NCBI GenBank assembly: GCA_947451925.1
Contig: CANGAW010000022.1
Location: forward strand, 1-41,367
Reading direction: 5' to 3'
DNA length: 41,367 nt
DNA from: Burkholderiales bacterium
GTDB taxonomy: Bacteria; Pseudomonadota; Gammaproteobacteria; Burkholderiales; Burkholderiaceae_D
Positions within the stretch are counted from its first letter, which is position 1, and every line of letters begins with the position of its first letter. Made by a program: the position numbers and the translations under genes. Of this stretch, positions 12,531 to 22,231 are shown in pieces. The notes under the pieces are model-generated. The model was not told the origin of the DNA. It ran no database searches and saw nothing but the letters and a program-made list of their open reading frames with translations.

Positions 12531-14189
12531 ATGCTACGCACGCTGGCTATCCGCGATTTTGTGATTGTCGACGCAATCGAACTCGAACTTGCGTCCGGCT
12601 TTTCCGTATTCACTGGCGAGACCGGGGCGGGCAAATCAATTCTGATTGATGCGTTAACACTCGCGCTCGGCGGCCGGGCTGACGCCAGCGTGGTGCGCGA
12701 GGGGGCGGGCAAAGCCGACATTACGGCCGAATTTGTCATGACCCCCAGCAGCGAACTAACAGCATGGCTGGATGAAAACGCCTTTGCGCTTGAGGAGGGC
12801 GCTTTGATGCTGCGCCGCGTGGTCGACAACAACGGACGCTCGAAAGCCTTCATCAATGGCGTCACAGCTACCGTCTCGCAATTGCGCGAGCTGGGCGAAT
12901 TGTTGGTGGACATCCACGGTCAGCATGCGCATCAGTCTTTGCTCAAGGCAGACGCACAGCGACTGTTATTGGACACCCAGGCTGGTTTGCTGGACCAGAC
13001 CAGGCAAGTAACCAGCGCTTATAAAAGCTGGCGCGCCTTGGTCAGACAGCGGGAAGAATTTGAGCGCGATGCCAAAAGCGTCATGTTAGAGCGAGAGCGG
13101 CTGGAGTGGCAGGCTGGCGAACTGGAAAAGCTGGCAGCCAAACCCGGCGAATGGACCGAAGTCAGTAATGAACACAGTCGCCTGTCCCATGCTGCCAGCC
13201 TGATCGAAGGCGCGCAGCATGCGTTAACGGTTTTGTCCGATGACGACACCGCACCGATGCTGTCGCAAATTGTCGCGCTCGAACAAAAACTCGGCAAGCT
13301 GGCCGATATCGATGACAAGCTCAAGCCCGTGATTGAGGCCCTGGAGCCTGCCCGTATCCAGATTCAGGAAGCGGTGTATGCGTTAAATGATTATCTGGGG
13401 CGCATTGAACTGGACCCGGAACGCCTGCGCGCAGTGGATGCCCGGCTCGAAGCCCTGCATTCAGCCGCCCGTAAATTTCATGTCGATGCCGAAGACTTGC
13501 CGCAAGAGTTCGTGCGCCTGTCAAACCAGCTGCAACAACTGGCAGACGCCACCGACATGGACGCGTTAAAAGCGCAGGAAGCCAAGCAGCAGCAAAGCTA
13601 TCTGGCGCTGGCCAAAAAACTCTCTGCCGCCAGAGCCAAGGCGGCGCAAACACTGGGTACCGCAGTCACTGCCGCGATGCAGGAGCTGTCCATGGCCGGT
13701 GGCAGTTTTGTGGTGGCCTTGCAGCCGATTGATGCCGGTGCTTACGGTATTGAGCAAATCGAATTCCTGGTCGCCGGTCATGCCGGCACCACGCCTAGAC
13801 CCTTGGCTAAAGTTGCCTCGGGTGGCGAGCTGGCGCGTATTGCCCTGGCCATTTCTGTTATCGCGTCCAGCGCCACTGCCACCCCGACCCTGATTTTCGA
13901 TGAGGTGGATAGCGGTATTGGCGGTGCGGTGGCGGAAGTGGTCGGACGTTTGCTCAAACGTCTGGGACAGCAGAGGCAGGTGTTGTGCGTGACCCATCTG
14001 CCGCAAGTGGCCAGTCAGGCAGTCCAGCATTTTCAGGTCAGTAAAGGCACGCTGGACAATGGCAAAACGGTGTCGCACATTGCGCCGCTCGACGCCCGTT
14101 TACGCATAGAAGAAATTGCCCGCATGCTCGGTGGTCTGGAAATAACGGCAACCACGCGCAAGCATGCACGCGAATTACTGACTTCATGA
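12531..14189 (+). CDS. recN: DNA repair protein RecN
   Basis: RecN is an SMC-like ATPase that acts early in double-strand-break repair. The 552-residue protein has the Walker A motif FTGETGAGKSILIDAL near residue 30. A long coiled-coil middle spans about residues 150-370 and is rich in Glu, Gln, Lys and Ala. The C-terminal ATPase half has LAKVASGGELARIALAI (ABC signature), TLIFDEVDSGIGGAVAEVVG (Walker B) and VLCVTHLPQVAS (switch His). In enterobacteria recN is strongly SOS-regulated. I see no LexA box in the 85 bases before this copy, in contrast to recA at the right edge. hemH follows 49 bases later. Confidence 0.97.
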   Translation: MLRTLAIRDFVIVDAIELELASGFSVFTGETGAGKSILIDALTLALGGRADASVVREGAGKADITAEFVMTPSSELTAWLDENAFALEEGALMLRRVVDNNGRSKAFINGVTATVSQLRELGELLVDIHGQHAHQSLLKADAQRLLLDTQAGLLDQTRQVTSAYKSWRALVRQREEFERDAKSVMLERERLEWQAGELEKLAAKPGEWTEVSNEHSRLSHAASLIEGAQHALTVLSDDDTAPMLSQIVALEQKLGKLADIDDKLKPVIEALEPARIQIQEAVYALNDYLGRIELDPERLRAVDARLEALHSAARKFHVDAEDLPQEFVRLSNQLQQLADATDMDALKAQEAKQQQSYLALAKKLSAARAKAAQTLGTAVTAAMQELSMAGGSFVVALQPIDAGAYGIEQIEFLVAGHAGTTPRPLAKVASGGELARIALAISVIASSATATPTLIFDEVDSGIGGAVAEVVGRLLKRLGQQRQVLCVTHLPQVASQAVQHFQVSKGTLDNGKTVSHIAPLDARLRIEEIARMLGGLEITATTRKHARELLTS

Positions 14190-14238
14190 TTTAACTTATT
14201 TGGCAATGTAGAACTTACAGCGAAAGGCAAGTCCAGCA

Positions 14239-15345
14239 ATGCGCTTTAATCAGGAACCTTCCTACCGTCATGGCACGGTCAGTAAAACAGCCGTTATTCT
14301 GGCTAATCTGGGCACGCCCGATGCACCGACCCCGGCCGCTGTTCGCGTCTATCTGAAACAATTTTTGTCGGACCCGCGCGTAGTTGAAATTCCGCGCCTG
14401 ATCTGGTGGCTGATTTTGAATGGCATCATCCTGCCGTTTCGCTCCCGACAGTCGGCGCATAAATATGCGTCCATCTGGACGGCTGAAGGCTCGCCGCTGA
14501 AAGTTCATACCGAAAAGCAGGCTGGTTTGCTAAACCAGAAAATGACGGAACGCGGTCTTGCGGTGCAAGTTGAATACGCGATGCGTTACGGTAATCCGGG
14601 TCTGCCATCGGTACTGGAAAAACTCAAGCAGGAAGGCTGTGACCGCATCCTGATCTTGCCGGCTTATCCGCAATATTCGGCAACCACAACGGCCTCCATT
14701 TTCGACGAAGTCTTTACCCATTACACCCGCGTGCGCAATGCGCCCGAGCTGCGCCTGATCAAGCATTATCACGATGACGATGCCTACATCGAATCGCTGG
14801 CTGCATCGGTTCGCGCGCACTGGCAAGAACATGGTCGGCCAGACAAGCTGGTGATGAGCTTTCACGGCGTGCCCAAGCGCACGCTGATGCTGGGTGATCC
14901 TTATCATTGCGAATGTTATAAAACTGCGCGTTTACTGACGACCAAACTGGGTTTGTCCAAAGACGAATTTCTGGTTACCTTTCAGTCGCGTTTTGGCAAG
15001 GCCGAATGGCTGCAACCGTATACCGCGCCAATGCTGGAAAAAATGGCGCGCGAAGGCGTCAAGCGGGTTGATCTGATGTGTCCCGGTTTTACCAGCGACT
15101 GTCTGGAAACGCTGGAAGAAATCGCGATGGAAGCCAAGGCTGATTTTCTGGCCGCAGGCGGCACCGCTTTCCATTACATCGCTTGCCTGAACGAAGCGCC
15201 GCAATGGATAGACGCGATGGCCGACATTGTTGAGCAACATACCGGTGGCTGGCCGATTGCGATGGACCCACAACTGCAAGCCCATGCACTGGCTGACGCA
15301 GAAACTGGTCGTGCCCGCGCGCTCGAATTAGGCGCAGCCAACTAA
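14239..15345 (+). CDS. hemH: Ferrochelatase
   Basis: HemH inserts Fe2+ into protoporphyrin IX, the last step of haem synthesis, at the cytoplasmic membrane. This 368-residue protein has the N-terminal [14 protein letters not shown], the [13 protein letters not shown] segment, and the active-site His (about H209) in [14 protein letters not shown]. The [20 protein letters not shown] segment holds the conserved Glu. The C-terminus (about 320-368) is slightly extended and rich in Ala and Glu. The substrate would come from a protoporphyrinogen oxidase such as the HemJ-like protein at the left edge, though the two are not co-transcribed. It follows recN on the same strand. Confidence 0.96.
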   Translation: MRFNQEPSYRHGTVSKTAVILANLGTPDAPTPAAVRVYLKQFLSDPRVVEIPRLIWWLILNGIILPFRSRQSAHKYASIWTAEGSPLKVHTEKQAGLLNQKMTERGLAVQVEYAMRYGNPGLPSVLEKLKQEGCDRILILPAYPQYSATTTASIFDEVFTHYTRVRNAPELRLIKHYHDDDAYIESLAASVRAHWQEHGRPDKLVMSFHGVPKRTLMLGDPYHCECYKTARLLTTKLGLSKDEFLVTFQSRFGKAEWLQPYTAPMLEKMAREGVKRVDLMCPGFTSDCLETLEEIAMEAKADFLAAGGTAFHYIACLNEAPQWIDAMADIVEQHTGGWPIAMDPQLQAHALADAETGRARALELGAAN

Positions 15346-15367
15346 TACCTCTGTTTGTTCTGCATTT

Positions 15368-15391
15368 CCTGGCGTTGTCAGCAACGTCAGG
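15368..15391 (+). terminator. Hairpin after hemH, possible weak terminator
   Basis: CCTGGCGTTG (15368-15377), loop TCAG, CAACGTCAGG (15382-15391) form a 10-pair stem with one G-U pair, 23 bases after the hemH stop. No clean T-run follows, so as a rho-independent terminator it is weak. It may insulate hemH from the heat-shock genes. Confidence 0.45.
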
Positions 15392-15429
15392 GAGGCGCTG
15401 TTGTTTCCTTCAAATTTGCAAAGCATGGC

Positions 15430-15457
15430 CTTGAAAAACCGGCGTGTATCCCCACAT
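15430..15457 (+). promoter_or_regulatory. Sigma-32 heat-shock promoter of grpE
   Basis: CTTGAAA (15430-15436), a 13-base spacer, then CCCCACAT (15450-15457) closely match the sigma-32 consensus CTTGAAA and CCCCATnT. The grpE start lies 45 bases downstream, behind a TTGGAGAA ribosome-binding site. No CIRCE repeat (TTAGCACTC/GAGTGCTAA) is present. Confidence 0.85.
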
Positions 15458-15501
15458 CTGAACTTGGGCGAAATTAAGTCATTGAAAATGTTGGAGAATT
15501 T

Positions 15502-16041
15502 ATGAATCAAGGCGAATCAAAGCAAGACCAGCAAAGCGAACTGCCAGAAGCTGAGGCAGCCAATTTCGACGCTGAAGTGCCGGGTCTGTCCAATCTGGAA
15601 CAGCTGTTAGCGGACGCCGAAGCCAAAGCCGCCGAGATGCATGATGCATTTTTGCGTGCCAAGGCCGACACTGAAAACATGCGTCGTCGTGCGCAGGAAG
15701 ACATTGCCAAGGCCCACAAATTTGCCATCGAGAGCTTTGCCGAGGCCATGGTGCCGGTCAAAGACAGTCTGGAAATGGCGTTGAAAGTGGAGACGCCGAC
15801 GATTGAGTCCTTGAACGAAGGCGTCAACATGACCTTGAAGCAGCTCAGCGCCGCATTCGAAAAAAACCGCTTGTTAGAGATTAACCCGCAGGTCGGCGAG
15901 AAACTCGATCCGATGAAGCATCAGGCGATTTCGACGGCACCAGCGGAGCAGGAAGCCAATACGATTGTGACGGTTTTGCAAAAGGGTTACATGATCGCCG
16001 ACCGCTTGTTGCGTCCTGCGCTGGTCATTGTGTCGCAGTAA
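15502..16041 (+). CDS. grpE: Nucleotide exchange factor GrpE
   Basis: GrpE is the dimeric co-chaperone that releases ADP from DnaK. The 179-residue protein has an acidic, disordered N-terminus (about 1-30). A long dimerising coiled coil (about 35-90) contains [20 protein letters not shown]. The C-terminal beta-wing domain ends in [24 protein letters not shown], the family signature. A GGAG ribosome-binding site sits before the ATG. It is read from a sigma-32 promoter, and dnaK follows after 86 bases with a second such promoter. Confidence 0.97.
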   Translation: MNQGESKQDQQSELPEAEAANFDAEVPGLSNLEQLLADAEAKAAEMHDAFLRAKADTENMRRRAQEDIAKAHKFAIESFAEAMVPVKDSLEMALKVETPTIESLNEGVNMTLKQLSAAFEKNRLLEINPQVGEKLDPMKHQAISTAPAEQEANTIVTVLQKGYMIADRLLRPALVIVSQ

Positions 16042-16055
16042 AGCGCATAGCGTGT

Positions 16056-16083
16056 CTTGAAAATTGCCGCTTACGCCGCATAT
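16056..16083 (+). promoter_or_regulatory. Second sigma-32 promoter, in front of dnaK
   Basis: CTTGAAA (16056-16062), 13 bases, then CCGCATAT (16076-16083) match the sigma-32 consensus at all but one position. The spacing is the same as upstream of grpE. It starts 15 bases after the grpE stop and lies 45 bases before the dnaK ATG, so dnaK can be induced separately from grpE. Confidence 0.75.
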
Positions 16084-16127
16084 CAGCATCATCAAATCTA
16101 TTTAATCTGTTTTAAAAGGAATGCATC

Positions 16128-18080
16128 ATGGGCAAAATCATTGGTATTGACTTGGGTACAACCAATTCGTGCGTCTCCGTCATGGAAGGCGGCCAACCCA
16201 AGGTTATTGAAAATTCCGAAGGCGCGCGCACCACTCCTTCCATCATCGCTTATCAGGACGACGGCGAGATTCTGGTCGGTGCACCAGCCAAGCGTCAGGC
16301 AGTGACCAATCCTAAAAACACCCTGTACGCGGTCAAGCGCCTGATCGGTCGCAAGTTTGAAGAAAAAGAAGTGCAGAAAGACATTCAGCTGATGCCGTAT
16401 CAGATCAGCAAGGCCGATAACGGCGACGCCTGGATTGCCGTTCGCGACAAAAAACTCGCGCCACCGCAAATTTCTGCGGAAGTGCTGCGCAAGATGAAAA
16501 AAACCGCCGAAGATTATCTCGGCGAAGAAGTCACCGAAGCCGTCATTACGGTGCCGGCCTACTTTAACGACGCACAGCGTCAGGCAACCAAAGATGCCGG
16601 CCGCATTGCCGGTCTGGACGTCAAGCGCATCATCAATGAGCCAACCGCTGCTGCGCTGGCTTTTGGCCTGGACAAAACCGGCAAGGGCGACCGCAAGATC
16701 GCTGTTTATGACTTGGGCGGCGGTACCTTTGACGTGTCCATCATTGAAATTGCCGACGTCGATGGCGAAATGCAATTTGAAGTCTTGTCGACCAATGGCG
16801 ACACCTTCCTCGGTGGTGAAGACTTCGACCAGCGCATGATCGACTACATCATTGATGAATTCAAAAAAATCAATGGCCTCGATCTGTCAAAAGACCCGAT
16901 TGCGCTGCAGCGTATCAAGGCCTCGGCCGAGCGCGCCAAGATCGAATTGTCGTCCTCGCAGCAAACCGAAATCAACGAGCCCTACATTGCAATGGCCAAT
17001 GGCGCACCGGTTCACCTGAACCTGAAAATGACCCGCGCCAAACTGGAGTCGCTGGTTGAAGAACTGATCAGCAAAACCATCGAGCCATGCCGTATTGCGA
17101 TTGCCGACGCCGGCGTCAAAGTCACCGACATTGACGACATCATTCTGGTCGGCGGCATGACCCGTATGCCGAAAGTGCAGGAAAAAGTTAAAGAATTCTT
17201 TGGCAAAGAGCCACGCAAGGACGTCAACCCTGACGAAGCCGTTGCCGTCGGTGCTGCCATTCAGGGCTCGGTCCTGTCGGGTGAGCGCAAAGACTTGCTG
17301 TTGCTGGACGTGACGCCGCTGTCTCTGGGTATCGAGACCCTGGGTGGCGTGATGACCAAGATGATCAAGAAAAACACCACCATTCCGACCAAGTTTAGCC
17401 AGGTGTTCTCTACCGCTGACGACAATCAGCCTGCGGTGACGATCAAGGTTTATCAGGGTGAGCGTGAAATGGCGGCCGGTAACAAGGGCCTGGGTGAATT
17501 TAATCTGGAAGGCATTCCACCATCGTCGCGCGGCACGCCGCAGATTGAAGTGACCTTTGACATTGACGCTAACGGTATTTTGCACGTGGGTGCCAAAGAC
17601 AAGGCAACCGGCAAGGAAAATAAGATCACCATCAAGGCCAACTCGGGTTTGACGGAAGAAGAAATTCAAAAGATGGTGCGCGACGCCGAAGCCAATGCCG
17701 AAGAAGATCATCGTCTGAGAGAATTGGCCGAAGCGCATAACCAGGGCGATGCACTGGTGCATTCGACCCGCAAGGCCTTGACCGAGCATGGCGACAAACT
17801 CGAAGCCGGCGAGAAAGACAGCATTGAAGCCGCGATCAAAGAACTGGAAGAAAGTTTGAAGGGCAGCGACAAGGCTGTCATCGACGCCAAGTCAGCCTCA
17901 CTGACCACGGCAGCGCAAAAGCTCGGCGAAAAAATGTACGCCGACATGCAGGCCAAGGAAGCCGCCGGTGGTGCGGCTGAAGCGGCAGCTGGCGCAGGTG
18001 GCGGCCAGCAAGGCGCCGGTGGCAAGGCAGCGGAAGACGATGTTGTCGACGCTGACTTCAAGGAAGTCAAAGACAAATAA
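16128..18080 (+). CDS. dnaK: Chaperone DnaK (Hsp70)
   Basis: This 650-residue Hsp70 has the ATPase domain signatures [14 protein letters not shown] at the N-terminus, [16 protein letters not shown] near residue 195 and [13 protein letters not shown] near 340. The substrate-binding domain starts after the linker [14 protein letters not shown], and an alpha-helical lid follows. The C-terminal tail is Gly/Ala/Gln-rich (about residues 605-635) and ends [13 protein letters not shown], the usual proteobacterial form. It folds and disaggregates proteins with DnaJ and GrpE. An AAAAGGA ribosome-binding site precedes the ATG. A hairpin terminator lies between it and dnaJ. Confidence 0.99.
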   Translation: MGKIIGIDLGTTNSCVSVMEGGQPKVIENSEGARTTPSIIAYQDDGEILVGAPAKRQAVTNPKNTLYAVKRLIGRKFEEKEVQKDIQLMPYQISKADNGDAWIAVRDKKLAPPQISAEVLRKMKKTAEDYLGEEVTEAVITVPAYFNDAQRQATKDAGRIAGLDVKRIINEPTAAALAFGLDKTGKGDRKIAVYDLGGGTFDVSIIEIADVDGEMQFEVLSTNGDTFLGGEDFDQRMIDYIIDEFKKINGLDLSKDPIALQRIKASAERAKIELSSSQQTEINEPYIAMANGAPVHLNLKMTRAKLESLVEELISKTIEPCRIAIADAGVKVTDIDDIILVGGMTRMPKVQEKVKEFFGKEPRKDVNPDEAVAVGAAIQGSVLSGERKDLLLLDVTPLSLGIETLGGVMTKMIKKNTTIPTKFSQVFSTADDNQPAVTIKVYQGEREMAAGNKGLGEFNLEGIPPSSRGTPQIEVTFDIDANGILHVGAKDKATGKENKITIKANSGLTEEEIQKMVRDAEANAEEDHRLRELAEAHNQGDALVHSTRKALTEHGDKLEAGEKDSIEAAIKELEESLKGSDKAVIDAKSASLTTAAQKLGEKMYADMQAKEAAGGAAEAAAGAGGGQQGAGGKAAEDDVVDADFKEVKDK

Positions 18081-18091
18081 ATTGTCGATCA

Positions 18092-18156
18092 CACAGCGAT
18101 TGCTGTGATGACCTTGCCGGGCTGAAGTGGCTATTTTGCACTCGGCCCGGTTTTTT
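18092..18156 (+). terminator. Two hairpins between dnaK and dnaJ; the second is a terminator/attenuator
   Basis: The first hairpin is CACAGC-GATT-GCTGTG (18092-18107). The second has stem CCGGGC (18117-18122) with GCCCGG (18145-18150), extended inside by AGTG/CACT, followed by six T residues (18151-18156). This is a rho-independent terminator inside the dnaK-dnaJ unit and would make dnaJ transcript less abundant than dnaK. I see no separate sigma-32 promoter between it and dnaJ. Confidence 0.8.
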
Positions 18157-18181
18157 GCTTGTGTAGTCAGGACAACAGAAG

Positions 18182-19330
18182 ATGGCAAAACGCGATTTTT
18201 ACGAAATACTGGGCGTAGCGAAGAACGCCTCCGATGAAGAAATCAAAAAGGCGTATCGCAAGCTCGCGATGAAGCACCATCCGGACCGTAATCCGGACAG
18301 CAAAGGTGCGGAAGACAAATTCAAGGAAGCCAAAGAGGCTTACGAAATGCTGTCTGACCCGCAAAAGCGCGAAGCCTATGACCGTTTTGGTCATGCCGGC
18401 GTCGATCCCAATATGGGTGGCGGTGGCGGCGGCGGTTTTGGTGGCGCAGGAGCGGGCGGATTTGGCGACGCATTCGGCGACATTTTTGGCGACATCTTCG
18501 GCAGCGGCGGTGGTGGCGGCGGTCGTGGTCGCGCCGGACCGCAAGTCTATCGCGGCGCCGATCTGCGCTACAACCTGGAAATCACGCTGGAGCAGGCGGC
18601 CCACGGCTTCGACACCACCATTCGCGTGCCTTCCTGGAATGAATGCGAAACCTGTCATGGTTCCGGTGCCAAACCCGGCACGGCACCGACCACTTGCGGC
18701 ACCTGCGGTGGCCATGGTCAGGTCAGGATGCAGCAGGGATTGTTTAGTATTCAGCAGACTTGTCCCAAGTGTCATGGCACTGGCAAAGTGATTCCCGAGC
18801 CTTGCGTGACTTGCGCCGGTGCCGGCCGCATCAAGCGCAACAAAACGCTGGAAGTGAAAATTCCTGCCGGTATTGATGACGGCATGCGCATCCGTTCTTC
18901 CGGCAATGGTGAGCCCGGCATGAACGGTGGCCCGACCGGTGACTTGTATGTGGAAATCCATATCAAGGCGCACAATGTGTTTCAGCGCGAGGGCGACGAT
19001 TTGCATTGCGAGATGCCGATTTCCTTTGCCAAGAGCGCGCTCGGTGGCGAAATTGAAGTGCCTACGCTGTCTGGCAAGGTGTCGTTCAGCGTGCCTGAGG
19101 GTACCCAGTCAGGTAAAACCTTCCGCTTGCGCGGCAAAGGCATTAAGGGTGTGCGTTCCGGTTTTGCCGGTGACCTGTTCTGCCACGTTGTCGTCGAGAC
19201 ACCGGTGAAACTGACGGACAAACAAAAAGAACTCTTGCGTGAATTCGAACAACTTACGCAAGCCGGGGGTGCCAAGCATAGTCCGCAAAGCAAATCCTGG
19301 ATGGACAAGGTAAAAGACTTTTTCGAATAA
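18182..19330 (+). CDS. dnaJ: Chaperone DnaJ (Hsp40)
   Basis: This 382-residue type I Hsp40 has the J domain (about residues 1-70) with the HPD motif in [12 protein letters not shown] Gly/Phe-rich linker follows (about 75-125), then four CxxCxGxG zinc repeats ([27 protein letters not shown] and CVTCAGAGR, about 155-225). The C-terminal client-binding domains follow. It delivers unfolded clients to DnaK and stimulates its ATPase. It sits 101 bases after dnaK, past the internal terminator, and has its own strong terminator. Confidence 0.98.
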   Translation: MAKRDFYEILGVAKNASDEEIKKAYRKLAMKHHPDRNPDSKGAEDKFKEAKEAYEMLSDPQKREAYDRFGHAGVDPNMGGGGGGGFGGAGAGGFGDAFGDIFGDIFGSGGGGGGRGRAGPQVYRGADLRYNLEITLEQAAHGFDTTIRVPSWNECETCHGSGAKPGTAPTTCGTCGGHGQVRMQQGLFSIQQTCPKCHGTGKVIPEPCVTCAGAGRIKRNKTLEVKIPAGIDDGMRIRSSGNGEPGMNGGPTGDLYVEIHIKAHNVFQREGDDLHCEMPISFAKSALGGEIEVPTLSGKVSFSVPEGTQSGKTFRLRGKGIKGVRSGFAGDLFCHVVVETPVKLTDKQKELLREFEQLTQAGGAKHSPQSKSWMDKVKDFFE

Positions 19331-19360
19331 AAATTCGATGACCGTTTTACGGAAATAAAA

Positions 19361-19391
19361 AACGCTGATTTTTGAATCAGCGTTTTTTTTT
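19361..19391 (+). terminator. Rho-independent terminator of dnaJ
   Basis: AACGCTGATT (19361-19370), loop TTTG, AATCAGCGTT (19375-19384) form a perfect 10-pair stem, followed by an unbroken T-run to 19391. An A-run precedes the stem, so it could work in both directions. It cleanly separates the chaperone genes from the rpfC module. Confidence 0.93.
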
Positions 19392-19569
19392 AAAGCCGCT
19401 AAACGGAGCGCGTTGTGAATAATTCATGAAGCATTGCTAAATGGTTTTGAGCGAAAGAATTTTGAAGGCATTGACGTAGAATTTTTTCATCCATTGATTT
19501 ATTCATGGCGGATTTTTACGCATACCGTGCTTCATTTTTTTGCGGACTAAAGGCAAATCAGCTTCTTGC

Positions 19570-22203
19570 ATGAACGTCGACAAACCAAAAAGAATCATGC
19601 TGCATCCTTTCTATCGCTACGCAGGCGCCCGGCGCGATAGCGAACTGGAACAATCCATCATCCGTATTCTGGTTGGTATCGCCCTGGTCGCTTATCTGGT
19701 TGATCAGATGCGATACAAAGCCAATTCAAGTCTGGCTATGCCGCTGGATTTCAATCTCGTCATCATCGGATTTCTGGCGATTGCCGTTCTGCTGACCTTC
19801 TATGTGTTGTGGCGTCCGGGCGAAGTGCCTGTAAGAAGACTGATTGCCGTCATCCTCGACGTCAGCGCCCTCACTTACCTGTTCCTGGAAGCCGAAGGCT
19901 GTGCTGCGCCGCTCTACTTTTTTTATCTGTGGATCATCATCGGTTATGGTTTTCGCTTCGGCAAAAAATACCTGTTTCTTTCTCTGGTGCTGTCGTTGCT
20001 CGGCTTTGGTCTGGTTATTTCGGTGGTGCCATTCTGGGCAGTCCAGACTAACCTCTCAGTCGGACTGTGGATAGGCATTCTGGTCATTTCCCTTTATCTC
20101 AGTACGCTCGTTGGCCGTGTATTCAAAGCACTCGATCTGGCCGAAATTGCCAATAGCGCCAAGCGGCAATTTATCTCCTCCGTCAGTCATGAATTGCGCA
20201 CGCCACTCAACGCCATCATTGGCATGGTTGATCTGTTAAAAAGTACGCATCTCGATCGTGAACAGCAAGACATGCTCGATTGTATGAGTCAGACCACGCA
20301 AGTGATGCTGTCTCAAATTGAGGATGTGCTCGATTTTTCCAAAATCGAAGCCGGCAAGATGGCAGTTGAACGAACCGACTTTGATCTCTACCGTCTGGTG
20401 TTTGGCATTGTCGATATTTTTCGTTATCACGTTGACCCATTGGCCGTTGAATTTCTGACCAGTATAGGCGGCGATGTGCCGCCTAGTTTGCATGGCGACT
20501 CGCATCACCTGCGCCAGATACTGGTCAATCTGCTGGCCAATGCAGTCAAATTTACTGAGCAGGGCCGCATCACCATTCGCATTCGCAAAGTCGATAGCGA
20601 TGAAAAAAGTATTCGTCTGCGTTTTTCTGTCAAAGATACCGGCATTGGAATTTCTTACGATGCACAAAGCCGTATTTTCGAGAGCTTTACCCAGGCAGAC
20701 GAATCGACGGCGCGGCGTTATGGCGGCACCGGACTGGGCACGACCATCTGCAGGCAATTGGTTGAGTTGATGCAGGGTCAGATCGGCTTTTCCAGCCAGC
20801 CGGGAGTTGGCAGTGAATTCTGGTTTGAACTCTCGCTTGCGTTGCCGAAGAACGAGGCCATTACGCCGCCACTGCATGCAATGCGCTGCATGATGATCAG
20901 CGCAAGCAGTGCGTATCTGCCACTAATTGCCGATCTGCTTGAACAATGCGGCACACCGGTGCAACTGGAAGACGACTTCGATCAGGCTCTTGAAAAACTG
21001 GAGCAACAATTTTTATCCGGCAAATCCGTACGATTGATTGTGCTGGATATAGCCGTGATGCCGCCGTGCGAATCGATTGATCAATACCGCGAACGTTTGC
21101 ATGACTGCGTAAAAAAATTGCGCGTCTCAGTCAACGACACGCCTATCAGTCTGATCTTGCTGATGCCGGAAAATTTGAATGAAGAGATAACGGACGAACT
21201 CGCAGAAGAGGCCGGTTTTTCTGCTGTGCTGTCAACGCCAGTTGACTTGAGCGCACTGAATCATATTTTGTACGCGCACAAGCTCTTGCTTGAATCCGGC
21301 AGCAAGAGCAAGGCAACGGACCAAGTGCATCCTGAAACCACGGCCAATGAAGTGATTGGTCTGGCACAGCGCGCCGACCCAGCCAGTTATCACATTCTGG
21401 TTGCAGAAGATAATTCCACAAACAGAAAGGTGCTGCAAAAAATATTGGAGCGGGCAGGTCATCACTGCTCTTTGGCCAAAGATGGCGAAGAGGCATTGAA
21501 TCTGATCGAAAGAAAAGATTTCGATGTGATTATTTTGGATATGAACATGCCGCTAATGAGCGGCACCGAGGTTGCGCGCACTTATCGCGTGATGTGCGGC
21601 GCACAAGCTTGCGCACCCATGATCATGTTTTCTGCTGACGTTACACCAGAAGCAAAACAAGAAAGTCTGAAAGCGGGCGCGAACGAATTTTTATCCAAGC
21701 CGATACAGATTGATTTATTTCTTGAAACCCTGGACCGCCTTGTTGCCCAATATCGGTCGACGAACTTTATCAGTCACCCGACGCCGATTTCTCCAAAGGG
21801 TAAGCGTTTGAAGTTGTTGTATTCAGATTCCCATCATCTCAATTTAAAAACACTCAATGATCTGGAAAAAATAAGCCGTGATCCCGGTTTTCTTGAAGAG
21901 TTGATTCGCGATTTTGTGCATGAAAACCGCAAGACACTGAAGCGTTTCGAGACATCGGTTTTGGCAAAAAATTTCGAGGAAATAAAAGAAATTCTTCATT
22001 CGCTGAAAGGTTCTGCGTTGAGTATCGGGGCAATGTCTCTGATGACCACCTGCAAGCGAATTGAAAAAATGACGCAAAACGATATTGAATCGCGAGCGCA
22101 GGAAATTTTGCAGGTAATGAAGCAGGTTTGTTATGTGTTGTACGAAGAGCTGGAAAAGTATTGCAGGCAACGAAGTTATATGACGTCCGAAAAATCCGAT
22201 TAA
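19570..22203 (+). CDS. rpfC: RpfC-type hybrid histidine kinase (DSF sensor)
   Basis: This 877-residue membrane hybrid kinase is RpfC-like. The N-terminus (YRYAGARRDSELEQSIIRIL) and the five to six hydrophobic segments over residues 25-185 resemble the Xanthomonas RpfC input domain, which senses DSF fatty acids. Next come HisKA with phospho-accepting His207 (SHELRTPLNAIIG), HATPase (NLLANAVKFTE near 319; GTGLGTTIC), a receiver (VAEDN near 610, Asp657, Lys710) and a C-terminal Hpt domain with His810 (HSLKGSALSIGA). Between HATPase and receiver, about residues 438-575, lies an extra degenerate receiver: Asp493 is kept, but the acidic pair and lysine are lost. Xanthomonas RpfC is about 726 residues and lacks this part. 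The frame extends upstream to a TTG at 19540; an ATG at 19597 is also possible. The next gene follows in 28 bases. rpfG is not in the window. Confidence 0.88.
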   Translation: MNVDKPKRIMLHPFYRYAGARRDSELEQSIIRILVGIALVAYLVDQMRYKANSSLAMPLDFNLVIIGFLAIAVLLTFYVLWRPGEVPVRRLIAVILDVSALTYLFLEAEGCAAPLYFFYLWIIIGYGFRFGKKYLFLSLVLSLLGFGLVISVVPFWAVQTNLSVGLWIGILVISLYLSTLVGRVFKALDLAEIANSAKRQFISSVSHELRTPLNAIIGMVDLLKSTHLDREQQDMLDCMSQTTQVMLSQIEDVLDFSKIEAGKMAVERTDFDLYRLVFGIVDIFRYHVDPLAVEFLTSIGGDVPPSLHGDSHHLRQILVNLLANAVKFTEQGRITIRIRKVDSDEKSIRLRFSVKDTGIGISYDAQSRIFESFTQADESTARRYGGTGLGTTICRQLVELMQGQIGFSSQPGVGSEFWFELSLALPKNEAITPPLHAMRCMMISASSAYLPLIADLLEQCGTPVQLEDDFDQALEKLEQQFLSGKSVRLIVLDIAVMPPCESIDQYRERLHDCVKKLRVSVNDTPISLILLMPENLNEEITDELAEEAGFSAVLSTPVDLSALNHILYAHKLLLESGSKSKATDQVHPETTANEVIGLAQRADPASYHILVAEDNSTNRKVLQKILERAGHHCSLAKDGEEALNLIERKDFDVIILDMNMPLMSGTEVARTYRVMCGAQACAPMIMFSADVTPEAKQESLKAGANEFLSKPIQIDLFLETLDRLVAQYRSTNFISHPTPISPKGKRLKLLYSDSHHLNLKTLNDLEKISRDPGFLEELIRDFVHENRKTLKRFETSVLAKNFEEIKEILHSLKGSALSIGAMSLMTTCKRIEKMTQNDIESRAQEILQVMKQVCYVLYEELEKYCRQRSYMTSEKSD

Positions 22204-22231
22204 TTTTTTCTTTTGATAAAGCGAACTTCTC

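Noticed and set aside
15346..15501. CIRCE element in front of grpE
   Set aside because: I looked for TTAGCACTC/GAGTGCTAA because hrcA is nearby. Only an unrelated hairpin and the sigma-32 promoter are present.
16887..17789. 300-codon open frame antisense to dnaK
   Set aside because: It lies wholly inside dnaK, is unlike any family I know, and has no ribosome-binding site. It is a by-product of codon bias.
18167..19006. 279-codon open frame antisense to dnaJ
   Set aside because: It mirrors the Gly-rich and Cys-rich dnaJ sequence and shows no domain of its own.
19392..19569. Promoter of rpfC from TTGACG at 19471
   Set aside because: The -35-like box is good, but no acceptable -10 box lies 16-18 bases downstream, so I did not list it as a feature.
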